NCBI GenBank assembly: GCA_019638475.1
Contig: JAHBTR010000001.1
Location: 372,001-436,000, forward strand
Direction: 5' to 3'
Source of the DNA: Chitinophagaceae bacterium
GTDB taxonomy: Bacteria > Bacteroidota > Bacteroidia > Chitinophagales > Chitinophagaceae
DNA length: 64,000 nt
Notes under the pieces: model-generated
The model's database searches: none
Seen by the model: the letters and a program-made list of their open reading frames with translations, nothing else
Told to the model about the DNA's origin: nothing
Shown: positions 43,099 through 52,432 of the stretch, piece after piece
Layout: each line of letters starts with the position of its first letter
Numbering within the stretch: position 1 is the first letter of the stretch
Translations under genes and position numbers: made by a program

Positions 43099-44547
43099 TT
43101 AAAACTCTCCATTTATTCTTAATCCAAAAATTTTATCGCCAAGTTTATTTACACCATATTCTATTCTAAAAACAAAATCATAAATAGTGGTAATATCTAC
43201 ACCAATACCAGCAGAGCTTAAAAGTGTATTAGCCAAAGATTTATTGCCTGTAGCATATTGGTTATAAGCATAGCCAAAATCGCCATATAATTTAGCATAA
43301 AAACTAAAGGGTATTTTTTCGTAATTTTTTATTTTAATAGGGTTTTTAAAATTAATATCAAATAGCTTGTGATAAAAAGAGTTGTTGCTTACAAAACCCA
43401 TCATACCATCTATTACATAAGATTCCATACCTCTTACAAACATATCATTATAACCAAGTAATAATTGATTGTAATAAAATTTTGCATTACCAAATTTTAT
43501 ATTACTATTTGTATGAAAAGTGATAAAATTTTTATCGTCTATTGTTACAGCATTGGTGGTTTTTAATAGCACCTGCAACATGTTTACATCTTTTTGCAAA
43601 CCTCTGCCATATATAGTAGCACTATACATAAATCCTTTTTTAGGAAAAGGAATATAATCTACACCAAAGTATTGAAGTGTAGCAGACAGAGATGCATAAG
43701 AAAGTTTGTTAGAAGTATAATTAGCAGGAAAATAATTGGGATTTAGTTTTAAAATTGTATCAGCTATTTTATCTTGATAAAGACCTAATGTAAAGTAAAA
43801 ACGATATTTAGAATCTGGACGATATGAGTAAGAAAACAAACCCATTGCATTTTCTTTAATAAAATTTTCGGATTTTGCTAATACTTGTTTATGGTTTGAT
43901 GTTGTAGCATAAACCATTTCTTTTTGTCTTAAATAACTTAGTACTACAGAAAAACCATGTTTAAGTTTTTTGTCTAAAAAAGGATTGGTATAACCAAATT
44001 GTATTTGCTGACTATAGCCAGTTATAAGATTTACAGATAGTTTATCATTTCGTCCACTAATATTATTATGAAAAAATTTTAGTCCATAATTTACACGGTC
44101 AAGGCTTGCTTTATGTTCATTCCACCACTGGTTAAAATTTCTGTCGGCTATTTTAAAATAAGGCAAAGGAAAAATATACCATCTTTCTTTTACTTCTACA
44201 TTAATGGTTGCAGTATTGTTTACTAAATTAACTACATACACAGATACATCTATAAACAGCAATGTATTCATTAACTGATTTTTTGCAAGGGCTAATTGCT
44301 CTGTCAATTCTTTAGCAGAAAATTTATCTCCTTCTTTAAAGGGTACTTCTCTATCAATAATATAGCTTTTGGTTTTTTTATTTCCTTTTATATTAATTGT
44401 TCCAATGGTGTAATAAAGAGAGTCTGCATTTGCTTGTGTAGCAGCATCTATATTAGCAATATTTTCAAAAAAAATATTACTCTGTGCTTGTGTTTTGCTA
44501 AAAGAAAAAATAACAATGCAAAAAATAAATCTACACCAATGCTTCAT
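43099..44547 (-). CDS. Omp85-type outer-membrane protein with one POTRA domain
   Basis: The 482-residue protein has a signal peptide ending near KTQAQ, then a POTRA-like domain (about 45-125: IGTINIKGNKKTKSYIIDREV, ending in VEVKERWYIFP), and a D15/BamA-like beta-barrel to the C-terminus (ending RIEYGVNKLGDKIFGLRING). With one POTRA it is shorter than BamA (five POTRAs). It is more like the small TamA/FhaC/patatin-associated barrels, which insert or export specific proteins. The partner is unknown. Confidence 0.82.
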   Translation of the reverse strand: MKHWCRFIFCIVIFSFSKTQAQSNIFFENIANIDAATQANADSLYYTIGTINIKGNKKTKSYIIDREVPFKEGDKFSAKELTEQLALAKNQLMNTLLFIDVSVYVVNLVNNTATINVEVKERWYIFPLPYFKIADRNFNQWWNEHKASLDRVNYGLKFFHNNISGRNDKLSVNLITGYSQQIQFGYTNPFLDKKLKHGFSVVLSYLRQKEMVYATTSNHKQVLAKSENFIKENAMGLFSYSYRPDSKYRFYFTLGLYQDKIADTILKLNPNYFPANYTSNKLSYASLSATLQYFGVDYIPFPKKGFMYSATIYGRGLQKDVNMLQVLLKTTNAVTIDDKNFITFHTNSNIKFGNAKFYYNQLLLGYNDMFVRGMESYVIDGMMGFVSNNSFYHKLFDINFKNPIKIKNYEKIPFSFYAKLYGDFGYAYNQYATGNKSLANTLLSSAGIGVDITTIYDFVFRIEYGVNKLGDKIFGLRINGEF

Positions 44548-44705
44548 TAAATACTATATATTTTTATAGGGCATAAATGTATGCTTTTGATAAACAGTAA
44601 AGACAATATTGGTAAAAATTTTCTTGTTTTAGAAGAATGTTTATACCAAAAGTCTATTTTGTAATAGATAAATTTCATTGGTCTATTGTAGAAATCAAAT
44701 TGGTA

Positions 44706-47700
44706 TTACTTCAAATCCCAATCCCATTCTAATAATTCTCTTCTTGTAGTTGGTTTTTGTCTGCCATTGCTAAGACGTTGTACTTCATTTCCTACTATAT
44801 TGCTTAATTCATTTACAGAAATATGTCCATTTTTATTGGCATCTCCATAATTGTTTTTTAATGTATGTAAAACAGTATAAGTAAATAAGCCATTATTCCA
44901 TTCTGCACTTTCTAATGCAAAACCTACCCCAGCAGCAGCACTAATAACCATTGTTCCATTGCCTTGAGAAAGGTTGGTAAATAATTGTTGCATCAGTTCA
45001 AAACTGTTATGCAATCCTGCTTTCTTTTTTAATTTTATGGTAGAGCCTCTAAAACCTTTGGTGCTTACAACGCCATCAGATGTATTGTTTTTGGTAGTGT
45101 CTATGATTACATCATTATCTAACTCTCCACTATGACAAGCATCTATCAACAATAATTTTTTTCTTGCAGGAATACTGTCTAAAATATTTTCTAATAAATC
45201 ATAAGGCAAACCATTTTCGGCAGGGTTATCAAAATTCATATTGTAAGTAGCATAATAAAAATTTTTATCATCGTCTAATAATCCATGACCAGAAACAAAT
45301 AATAAAACAACATCATCGGGTTGGGTTTGCATAAATTTATTTTTCAGTGCTGTAATATTTTTTACTGTTGCTTTTTCATCAAACAAACTATCGGTAAATA
45401 TGTTATTGTATTGTGTTGTTAATGATGAAAAATAATGTAGCATATCTTTTCCATCTTTTACAGAGTAGGTTAAGTTCATTTCTTTATTTTGATAATTACT
45501 TACACTTACTGCTGCTATGTATAAATTGGGTTTTTTGTTTGTTTTTCCTGTAAGTTTTAGCGGTAAGCGTAGGCTTTCTACTCCTTTTTCATTCATGCAA
45601 GATATTTGAATATTATTAACGCCTTCTATTAATGGTATGGTTAATGTTTCTGTAATTTGTTTTTTGTTTTTATCTCTTACAGAAAATCCTTTGCTGCCAA
45701 ATACAGGCACATCATCTGCATATATCAATATTCTATCAATAATATATTTTGTATCGGTAGCGGTAATAATTATTTTTCCCGAATTGTCTGTATTAGTTAC
45801 CTTATCTAAGTTTACAGTAGGTAAATGAAATTCAGTATTATTAAAATCTTCTTCTTTAAAATTCATTTTTTGTATTCTTTTTAAATAGGCTTTTTTATAC
45901 GCATCTTTTAAAGGAGAAAGTTCATTACTATTTTGAACAAATATTTTTTGTAATGCTTCTATAATAATATCAGGTCTATTAAATTTTAAATCAAACTGAG
46001 GAAAAGGATATACTTCATTTTTTATTCTAAAAGCCAATGCTTTTCCTGATCCTTTGGTGCTTAAATAATATCCTTGAGGATTAAAAATAATAAACTCATT
46101 GCTTGATGAGAGTGTAATAAAACTCAATTCATTTTTACCCGTTGTTAAATTCCATATTTTTATTTGACTGTCTAATGAGCTACTAATAATATAGTTTCCA
46201 TCTTTGGTAAATTCAATACTTCTTACTTCATTTTCATGTCCATACAATGTATTAATAACAGTGAAAGTAGTTAGGTCAATTATTTTAATTGTGTGGTCAG
46301 CACATCCTACAGCAAGTTTGGTATTATCTGGCGAAAATGTAATACTACAAACACCATTTAAGTTTTTTATTGTAGTAACAATATTTTTTGTTTCGGCATT
46401 AATAAATACTATTTGTCCTGCACCCCCAGAAGCTATTAATTTATTATTACTGCTCCATGCTAAAGCATTTACACTACTGCTATAATTGCCACTACTATTT
46501 TTATCTGTAGTAATACCAATATTGAAAGTAGCATTGTAAGGAATGTATAATGCTGTATCAAAAAAGTTTCCAACGTTGGTATGTGTTTGCCATTCTTGCA
46601 ATTTTTCTTTTGTTCTAAAATCCCATAATTGTGTAATGCCATTAGAAGTTCCTGTTAAAAAATATTTTGCATCTGGAGAATAGCTTATACTACTTAATCC
46701 TTTAGCAACATTCTCAACAGATGATTTATCAACTAAAACACTTTTGGTAATAATTTTTCCATCTTTACTTACAGCAGTTAAATAATTACCTCTTGGGTGA
46801 AAATCTAACCCTCTAATTGCTTCATTGCCTCCATTAAAACTTGATGCTATTTCTGTTGTAGGATAAGACCAATATAATACATTGCCACTTTCTGTACCTG
46901 CTCCAATCCATTTTTGGTTGGGCGAAAATTTGCAAGAAGTAATAATATCATTTTCTCCATCTTTGGCTATATTGTTTATTCTTTTTATATAATTACCTGT
47001 TGAAATATCCCACAGTTTTATACTTTGTTCTTTGCCCAATGTGCCACATGCTGCTGCCAATGTTTTTCCATCTTTGCTAAGGCTAATACTCCACACATAA
47101 TCGCTAATATTACCAATAGAAAATTGTGGTATTAGATTATTAATACTCCATTTTACTATACTTCTATCGGCACCTGACGAATATAAAAATCCATTTTTTA
47201 ATAATAAACAAGTTATACTGTATGGTTGATGTGTGTAGTGTTGTATTTCTTTGCCAGTAGAAGCATTGACTGTTATCATTCCATTTCTTGCATGAGCTAC
47301 AATATATTGTTCATTATTTAGTTGTAGTATATCTTCAAACCCTCCTTCTTTGCTTTCTATTATCCATTCTGTATTGCCAGAATTAATATTTAATAAACCA
47401 TAACTTCCAGAACCATAACCTCCAGAAGCCCATGCAATTTTTTGCTCATTACTACTAAACGAAATTTTATTGGCTGTATTTTTTATGCTAAACCATGTTA
47501 CTTTTTTATTGCTATAAATACCAATATTGTTTTTTGATGTCCATTTTTTACAAAAAGCAATTTGCTTATCATCTTTACTATAAGTAGCATAAGCAATATT
47601 GTCATCTGTTGTAGTTAATATAGTTATTGCTTTTGTGTTTAAATCTATTTCTGCTATTGATTTTTCTAAAGCTATAACTGCCTTGCTTTTGGTATTGGCT

Positions 47701-48074
47701 TTTTGAACAGAAGAAATTTCTGCTCCTAATTTTGTAGCATAAATAATGGTAGCATCAAAACTCCATGAAACAATATTTCCCTTCCAATCAAATCCTATTA
47801 TTTCTGTATCATTATTGTTAAAACAAATACCACGAACACCATTTCTTAATCCATAAAAACTTCTGATTAATAAGCCACTTTGAGCATCCCAAAGTTTTAT
47901 AACATTATCTTCTCCTCCTGTAGCAATATATTTTCCAGAGTTATTAGTACTTATACAACTTATACGTTCTACATGACTTAACTGAACTACCAATTCTGCA
48001 TTTTGTGCATTTGCTTTTTGAAAAAATAAAAACAGTAGTACCCACCCTATTTTCAAAATATTTTTAGTTATCAT
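44706..48074 (-). CDS. Secreted WD40-repeat protein with C-terminal caspase-like (C14) protease
   Basis: The 1122-residue exported protein has a signal peptide (MITKNILKIGWVLLFLFF, cleavage near ANAQ). About 620 residues of WD40 repeats follow (for example GGEDNVIKLWD and SSLDSQIKIWNL), probably two propellers. Then come a linker with beta-sandwich character (about 730-850) and a caspase/metacaspase domain (about 860-1120). Its catalytic dyad is His930 in FVSGHG and Cys980 in LLIDACHSG. An EF-hand-like loop DANKNGHISVNE (1078-1089) in the protease suggests calcium dependence, known for metacaspases. It is divergent from a WG-repeat protein gene. Substrate and trigger are unknown. Confidence 0.9.
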   Translation of the reverse strand: MITKNILKIGWVLLFLFFQKANAQNAELVVQLSHVERISCISTNNSGKYIATGGEDNVIKLWDAQSGLLIRSFYGLRNGVRGICFNNNDTEIIGFDWKGNIVSWSFDATIIYATKLGAEISSVQKANTKSKAVIALEKSIAEIDLNTKAITILTTTDDNIAYATYSKDDKQIAFCKKWTSKNNIGIYSNKKVTWFSIKNTANKISFSSNEQKIAWASGGYGSGSYGLLNINSGNTEWIIESKEGGFEDILQLNNEQYIVAHARNGMITVNASTGKEIQHYTHQPYSITCLLLKNGFLYSSGADRSIVKWSINNLIPQFSIGNISDYVWSISLSKDGKTLAAACGTLGKEQSIKLWDISTGNYIKRINNIAKDGENDIITSCKFSPNQKWIGAGTESGNVLYWSYPTTEIASSFNGGNEAIRGLDFHPRGNYLTAVSKDGKIITKSVLVDKSSVENVAKGLSSISYSPDAKYFLTGTSNGITQLWDFRTKEKLQEWQTHTNVGNFFDTALYIPYNATFNIGITTDKNSSGNYSSSVNALAWSSNNKLIASGGAGQIVFINAETKNIVTTIKNLNGVCSITFSPDNTKLAVGCADHTIKIIDLTTFTVINTLYGHENEVRSIEFTKDGNYIISSSLDSQIKIWNLTTGKNELSFITLSSSNEFIIFNPQGYYLSTKGSGKALAFRIKNEVYPFPQFDLKFNRPDIIIEALQKIFVQNSNELSPLKDAYKKAYLKRIQKMNFKEEDFNNTEFHLPTVNLDKVTNTDNSGKIIITATDTKYIIDRILIYADDVPVFGSKGFSVRDKNKKQITETLTIPLIEGVNNIQISCMNEKGVESLRLPLKLTGKTNKKPNLYIAAVSVSNYQNKEMNLTYSVKDGKDMLHYFSSLTTQYNNIFTDSLFDEKATVKNITALKNKFMQTQPDDVVLLFVSGHGLLDDDKNFYYATYNMNFDNPAENGLPYDLLENILDSIPARKKLLLIDACHSGELDNDVIIDTTKNNTSDGVVSTKGFRGSTIKLKKKAGLHNSFELMQQLFTNLSQGNGTMVISAAAGVGFALESAEWNNGLFTYTVLHTLKNNYGDANKNGHISVNELSNIVGNEVQRLSNGRQKPTTRRELLEWDWDLK

Positions 48075-48185
48075 AATAAATACCTTTTATTGGGTATGTA
48101 AAACAAAAGAATATTGTTGATATTTGCTATACCTTATAACCACAATTATTTAACGAATACAAAATTTTTAAAAAAATTAACCAAT

Positions 48186-49220
48186 ATGAAAAAATTTTTA
48201 ACCCTTGTTTTTATTGGAATATGTTTTCTTGTGCAGGCACAAGGACTTTTTCCTACTTATGAAAATGGCAAAGTAGTTTATATAGATTCTACAGGCAATA
48301 AAGTACTTACAACTTCATTTGCACGTTCTGGTCTTTTTCAAAATGGTTTGGCATGGATGATAAAAGATAATGCTATTGGCTTTATCAATACCAAAGGAGA
48401 CATAGCAATAGAACCTGCTTATGAAGAAACACAAGGTTTTTTTGAAAACTTAGCTGCCATAGTGCAAGATGATGCTTGGGGTGTTATTAATACCAAAGGA
48501 GATATTATTGTAGAGCCTAAATATGTTGAAATGGGCAGTTATAGTAATGGACTTTGCAAGTTTAAAGAACGTAGCGATTTATTTGCCAAATGGGGTTTTA
48601 TAGATGCTACTGGAAAAGTGGTGATTAGCCCAAGTTTTGAGAATATAGATAATTTTAAAGACGGTTTAGCCATGTTTATAAAAGATTCAAAAGCTGGTTA
48701 TATAGATACTAAAGGAAATATTGTTATTGAAGCTAAATATAATTATGGAGCATTATTTACTATCAATAAAAAAGTTATTTATGACAGAGGTGCTTTTAGC
48801 GAAGGTTTGGCTTCGGTAGAAGTAGATGGTAAATATGGTTATATTGATAAAACTGGAAAAATGGTTATAGAAGCAAAGTATGAATATGGTGAAGATTTTA
48901 GTGAAGGTTTGGCTGCTGTAAAACTTGATAATAAATATGGTTTTATAAACAAAGCAGGAAAAATGGTTATTAAGCCTACTTATTCTTTGGTAGAAAATTT
49001 TTCGCAAGGGTTGGCTGCTGTAGAAATAACCAAAGATGAAGAAAGCAAATGGGGTTTTATAGATGCTAATGGAAAAATAGTTATTCCTGTAACATTTCAT
49101 GGACCAATAGGGTTTGGTATGGATATGGTGTTTAAAGATGGTATTTGTCAATTAATGATTTCTGAACAAGTATGGGGTTATATTAATAGAAGTGGTAATG
49201 TTTTATGGAAAAGTAAATAA
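48186..49220 (+). CDS. Secreted WG-repeat protein
   Basis: The start is placed at the ATG at 48186 (MKKFLTLVFIGICFLVQAQG), giving 344 residues with a signal peptide; upstream in-frame codons look noncoding. The rest is about nine WG/KWG repeats such as GFINTKGDIAIEPAYEE, GYIDKTGKMVIEAKYEY and GFIDANGKIVIP, which form a beta-propeller-like binding scaffold. The biochemical role of the family is unknown. It shares a 111-base divergent intergenic region with the secreted metacaspase gene, so the two could be co-regulated. Confidence 0.9.
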   Translation: MKKFLTLVFIGICFLVQAQGLFPTYENGKVVYIDSTGNKVLTTSFARSGLFQNGLAWMIKDNAIGFINTKGDIAIEPAYEETQGFFENLAAIVQDDAWGVINTKGDIIVEPKYVEMGSYSNGLCKFKERSDLFAKWGFIDATGKVVISPSFENIDNFKDGLAMFIKDSKAGYIDTKGNIVIEAKYNYGALFTINKKVIYDRGAFSEGLASVEVDGKYGYIDKTGKMVIEAKYEYGEDFSEGLAAVKLDNKYGFINKAGKMVIKPTYSLVENFSQGLAAVEITKDEESKWGFIDANGKIVIPVTFHGPIGFGMDMVFKDGICQLMISEQVWGYINRSGNVLWKSK

Positions 49221-49232
49221 TTCAAACAAGTT

Positions 49233-50213
49233 CTAAAACATTGCTTCAATTAGTTCGTCAATAGTTATGTTGCTAAAGTGTTTGTCTATATCAAATTTTG
49301 ATAAGGCAGTTCTTATAGCATTTTCTTCATGAGCTACATTAAGCAACGCATTTTCTATTGCTTCAATTCCTTTTTCAGAAAAGAAGTCGCCAAAAATTTT
49401 TACATTTTCAATAATTCCATTTTTAGTTTCTATATTCATTTCAAGTAAACCACCTTTTGTACGAATAGCTTTTTTAAAACTATAATCTGGCGATTTGCCA
49501 TAATTCCATTCATGGGTGGTATATTTTTCATCTCTTAATTGTGTAATGATTTTTATATCATCTTCTGTAAAAGAATATAACTTGCTATCTGGATATATAG
49601 TAAGCACATGCTCCATTAATTTTTTGGTAAATGCTTCTAAACTTAAAGGTGTTTTTAAATGTTCTGAAATATTAGTAACTCTTTTAGGTACAGATTTTAC
49701 TGCTTTATCTTGATATTTTACAGGATTAATTTTTAATGCTTCGCTTACATTTCTCATTTCTGAAGCAAATAAAATAGTGCCATGATGCAATATTCTGTTT
49801 CTGTAAATATGAGCAGCATTGCCAGAAAATTTTTTGCCATCAATCATTAAATCATTCTTTCCTTCAAAACGAGCATCTACACCCAAACTTTGTATAACAT
49901 CTACAATAGGCTGAGTAAATTTTTTAAAATCGGTAAGGTTAGAATCTTCTCCTGCTTTTACAAAAGAAAAATTCAAATTGCCTAAATCATGATATACTGC
50001 ACCACCGCCAGAAATTCTTCTTACAACAGCTATATTATTGGCTTTTACATAATCATAATTTATTTCAGAAAGTGTGTTTTGATATTTGCCTACAATAATA
50101 GCATTATCATTTCGCCATAGCATAAAGCAATCTTCTTTTAAATATTTTAAAATATATTCATCAGCGGCTATGTTAAAATAAGGGTCTGTAGATTCGTGAT
50201 AAATACAAAGCAT
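49233..50213 (-). CDS. lplA: Lipoate-protein ligase
   Basis: The 326-residue BPL/LPL-fold enzyme has the lipoate-binding RRISGGGAVYHDLGNLNFS (65-83), an NDLMIDGKKFSGNAAH signature (catalytic lysine region) and HHGTILF. It also has the C-terminal accessory domain (about 245-326) of LplA. It activates free lipoate and attaches it to lipoyl domains such as those of the PDH E2 in this window. Its promoter (-7 TAACTTTG on the minus strand, 50246-50253) lies within a 24-bp repeat shared with the R-M cassette upstream. Confidence 0.93.
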   Translation of the reverse strand: MLCIYHESTDPYFNIAADEYILKYLKEDCFMLWRNDNAIIVGKYQNTLSEINYDYVKANNIAVVRRISGGGAVYHDLGNLNFSFVKAGEDSNLTDFKKFTQPIVDVIQSLGVDARFEGKNDLMIDGKKFSGNAAHIYRNRILHHGTILFASEMRNVSEALKINPVKYQDKAVKSVPKRVTNISEHLKTPLSLEAFTKKLMEHVLTIYPDSKLYSFTEDDIKIITQLRDEKYTTHEWNYGKSPDYSFKKAIRTKGGLLEMNIETKNGIIENVKIFGDFFSEKGIEAIENALLNVAHEENAIRTALSKFDIDKHFSNITIDELIEAMF

Positions 50214-50235
50214 AATGTGTGTTGTTTAATGTTGT

Positions 50236-50259
50236 ATCTTACTCTCAAAGTTAAGGCTT
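50236..50259 (-). repeat. 24-bp direct repeat with promoter, lplA side
   Basis: This 24-base sequence, containing CTCAAAGTTAAGGCTT, is repeated exactly at 52388-52411 in the same orientation, on the other side of the PstI/BsuBI-type R-M genes. On the minus strand it contains TAACTTTG, a perfect TAnnTTTG -7 element (50246-50253), 32 bases before the lplA start. Confidence 0.85.
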
Positions 50260-50308
50260 GTGCATAAGAAAAGATTTTATTATAATAGTTCTTTCTTTAC
50301 ACCTATCG

Positions 50309-51304
50309 TTAGTATGCACCTAAAAATTTGTGTCCATTGAAATGTACCAAATGGTCGGGATTGTCGGCAATCCAAACTTCCGTTTCCCAAGCAACATCTA
50401 ACATCCATTTTCTAAATTCTGTTCGTGTCAAAAAACTTGTAATAAAAATCAATTCTGCTGTACATTTCTTTAGCATTTTCTTCAATTCTAAAACTCGTGT
50501 TTCACTCATTGGCCCAGAACTATGAACAGCTTCAATCAAGTAAAGCCAATTATTTTTCTTACTGTAAGCAATAATATCAGGAAGTTCGTCATGTGATAAT
50601 TCAAAGAAATTCAACTTTTTCAGTTTCATTTCATTAATGTGTAAAATTTTGTTTAAGGTATCACCAATGTAAAGCACTTCACAATCACTACCAAAACGTG
50701 GTAAAAATTCTTCAATAATTGCTTTTTGTAAAACATTGTGTTTGCCAAGTGAAAGTTCAATTTCTTCTTTACGAAATGGAAGTTTTACTGGAATTTTATC
50801 AAGGTTTCTTTTTCGTGCAAGAACTTCCGAAAGTAACAGACGATTTTTATTGAATGTTTTTAAAGCCTTTGTCCAACCATTAGTTTTATATTGTACAATT
50901 AATGCTTTAAATTCTGGATGAAGTCCGTAACCTCTTGTTGGGTCGTTGGTTGCAGAGCCTTTTTTTACACCACTATTTACAACAAGGTCGGCAAGCACCA
51001 ATAGTTTCAAATCTTTTCTTCTGATGTCGTCATACGAACCTGATGAAATATTTTCTTCAAAATTTTGATTGATAATTTGAATAATTTCTCTTGTCTTTAG
51101 ATGAATATTATCTTCTGAACTTTTTGCCCTTTTCCAATCTTTTGTAATACCTGCAACTGCCAAAAAACTTACTGCCATTCTTTCCAAACCTCTTTCAGAT
51201 TTATTATTAAATGGGATACCAACACTTTCCAGAATATCAAGTGCCTCATTAATAATTTTCTGAATAGCTTTTGCTTTATTGCTCTTTGTAATGTAGTTCT
51301 TCAT
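50309..51304 (-). CDS. PstI/BsuBI-family type II restriction endonuclease
   Basis: The 331-residue protein matches the family through GLERMAVSFLAVAGI near the N-terminus, DPTRGYGLHPEF, and a nuclease core HDELPDIIAYSKKNNWLYLI followed by EAVHSSGPMS. The C-terminus EFRKWMLDVAWETEVWIADN is followed by PDHLVHFNGHKFLG. PstI and BsuBI cut CTGCAG; this specificity is inferred. It lies 3 bases after the cytosine methyltransferase gene in one operon. Reading frame and length look intact. Confidence 0.92.
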   Translation of the reverse strand: MKNYITKSNKAKAIQKIINEALDILESVGIPFNNKSERGLERMAVSFLAVAGITKDWKRAKSSEDNIHLKTREIIQIINQNFEENISSGSYDDIRRKDLKLLVLADLVVNSGVKKGSATNDPTRGYGLHPEFKALIVQYKTNGWTKALKTFNKNRLLLSEVLARKRNLDKIPVKLPFRKEEIELSLGKHNVLQKAIIEEFLPRFGSDCEVLYIGDTLNKILHINEMKLKKLNFFELSHDELPDIIAYSKKNNWLYLIEAVHSSGPMSETRVLELKKMLKKCTAELIFITSFLTRTEFRKWMLDVAWETEVWIADNPDHLVHFNGHKFLGAY

Positions 51305-51307
51305 TTT

Positions 51308-52327
51308 CTAAAAAAGAGTAAGTACTTTACCTGGTTGATAATCGTTTTCAATAATTTCTTCGGCTGTATATAGTTCTTCCGTTTGATAACATTCTTTCAA
51401 TGCAAGTGCTAATTGATATGCTAAAAATGGAGGAACTGCATTTCCAATTTGGTTGAAACGTTGCGTTTCGTTTCCAATAAATTCAAACCAATCGGGAAAA
51501 CTTTGTAGTCTTGCAGCTTCATTGTGAAAAAGTCGTCTTCGTTTTCCATTTTTTAACCGTACTCGCTGCATATCACCTGTTGCACCTGCAAGATTTCTGC
51601 AAGTCAAAGTTCGTGCAGGTTTATCAAAATACAAATCTCTCGGATTGATACAATAAGATGCTTTTTCGTAGTTGGCAACATATCTGTCCATTGATGCTGT
51701 TAAAAACTTACTTCCTTTAGGGGCAGTAAACATTGTATCACCAATAGCTTCACCAACAGTAACACGTTTGTTGTGTGATTTTGGGAAAGTAAATTTTGCT
51801 CTATGCCCAATAACAAAAAGTCGTTCTCTATTTTGCGGAACACCAAAATTTACTGCGTTCAAAAGTTTATAGTCAATGATATAACCTAACTTACGAAGTT
51901 CTGCTAACACTAATTCAAAATACCATTTGTTGCTGTAAAGCAACCCACGAACATTTTCAAACATAAAAACTTTTGGTTGCAATTTTTTTACAGCATCTAT
52001 GAAAATTGGGAAACCGTCTCTTGCATCTTCTATTCCTTTTTGATGCCCTCCAACACTAAAAGGTTGGCAAGGTGGACCTCCAATTACAATGTTAGCTTGT
52101 GGATACTCAAAATCAAGGTCAAGTTTTATAGCATAACAATCGCCAATAAGGTTTTTATTATAAGTTTCTGTTGCAGCATTGTTCATTTCGTAACCGATAG
52201 TTCTATAACCAGCAGCTTCAAAACCTAAAGACAAACCACCACAACCTGCAAACAAGTCCAACACGACTTCTTGCTCAGTTATGTTTGGCTTCAGCGTTTT
52301 GTTGATATATTTAACATAATCTGTCAT
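51308..52327 (-). CDS. DNA cytosine-5 methyltransferase
   Basis: The 339-residue m5C methyltransferase has the motifs in order: I, DLFAGCGGLSLGFEAAGY (24-41); IV, GGPPCQPFS with catalytic Cys87; VI, ENVRGL; VIII, QNRERLFVIGHR; IX/X, QIGNAVPPFLA. It is the partner of the adjacent PstI/BsuBI-type endonuclease and would protect the same site. PstI and BsuBI themselves are paired with N6-adenine methyltransferases, so this pairing is unusual. Its promoter is the 24-bp repeat at 52388-52411. Confidence 0.93.
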   Translation of the reverse strand: MTDYVKYINKTLKPNITEQEVVLDLFAGCGGLSLGFEAAGYRTIGYEMNNAATETYNKNLIGDCYAIKLDLDFEYPQANIVIGGPPCQPFSVGGHQKGIEDARDGFPIFIDAVKKLQPKVFMFENVRGLLYSNKWYFELVLAELRKLGYIIDYKLLNAVNFGVPQNRERLFVIGHRAKFTFPKSHNKRVTVGEAIGDTMFTAPKGSKFLTASMDRYVANYEKASYCINPRDLYFDKPARTLTCRNLAGATGDMQRVRLKNGKRRRLFHNEAARLQSFPDWFEFIGNETQRFNQIGNAVPPFLAYQLALALKECYQTEELYTAEEIIENDYQPGKVLTLF

Positions 52328-52387
52328 TCAAAATATTTTATCATTTATCTATCTCTTCCTTTTTTAAGTAACAATTTTTTATTACTA

Positions 52388-52411
52388 ATCTTACTCTCAA
52401 AGTTAAGGCTT
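52388..52411 (-). repeat. 24-bp direct repeat with promoter, methyltransferase side
   Basis: This is an exact copy of 50236-50259. The minus-strand TAACTTTG (52398-52405) lies 70 bases before the methyltransferase start and would drive the R-M operon. Sequence beyond the 24 bases on the promoter-upstream side shows only loose similarity to the other copy. Confidence 0.85.
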
Positions 52412-52432
52412 ATGAATGAAAATGTTGTTTTA

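Noticed and set aside
48753..49151. Minus-strand open frame inside the WG-repeat gene
   Set aside because: It arises from the periodic codon pattern of the repeats on the opposite strand; its product is aromatic-rich and repetitive.
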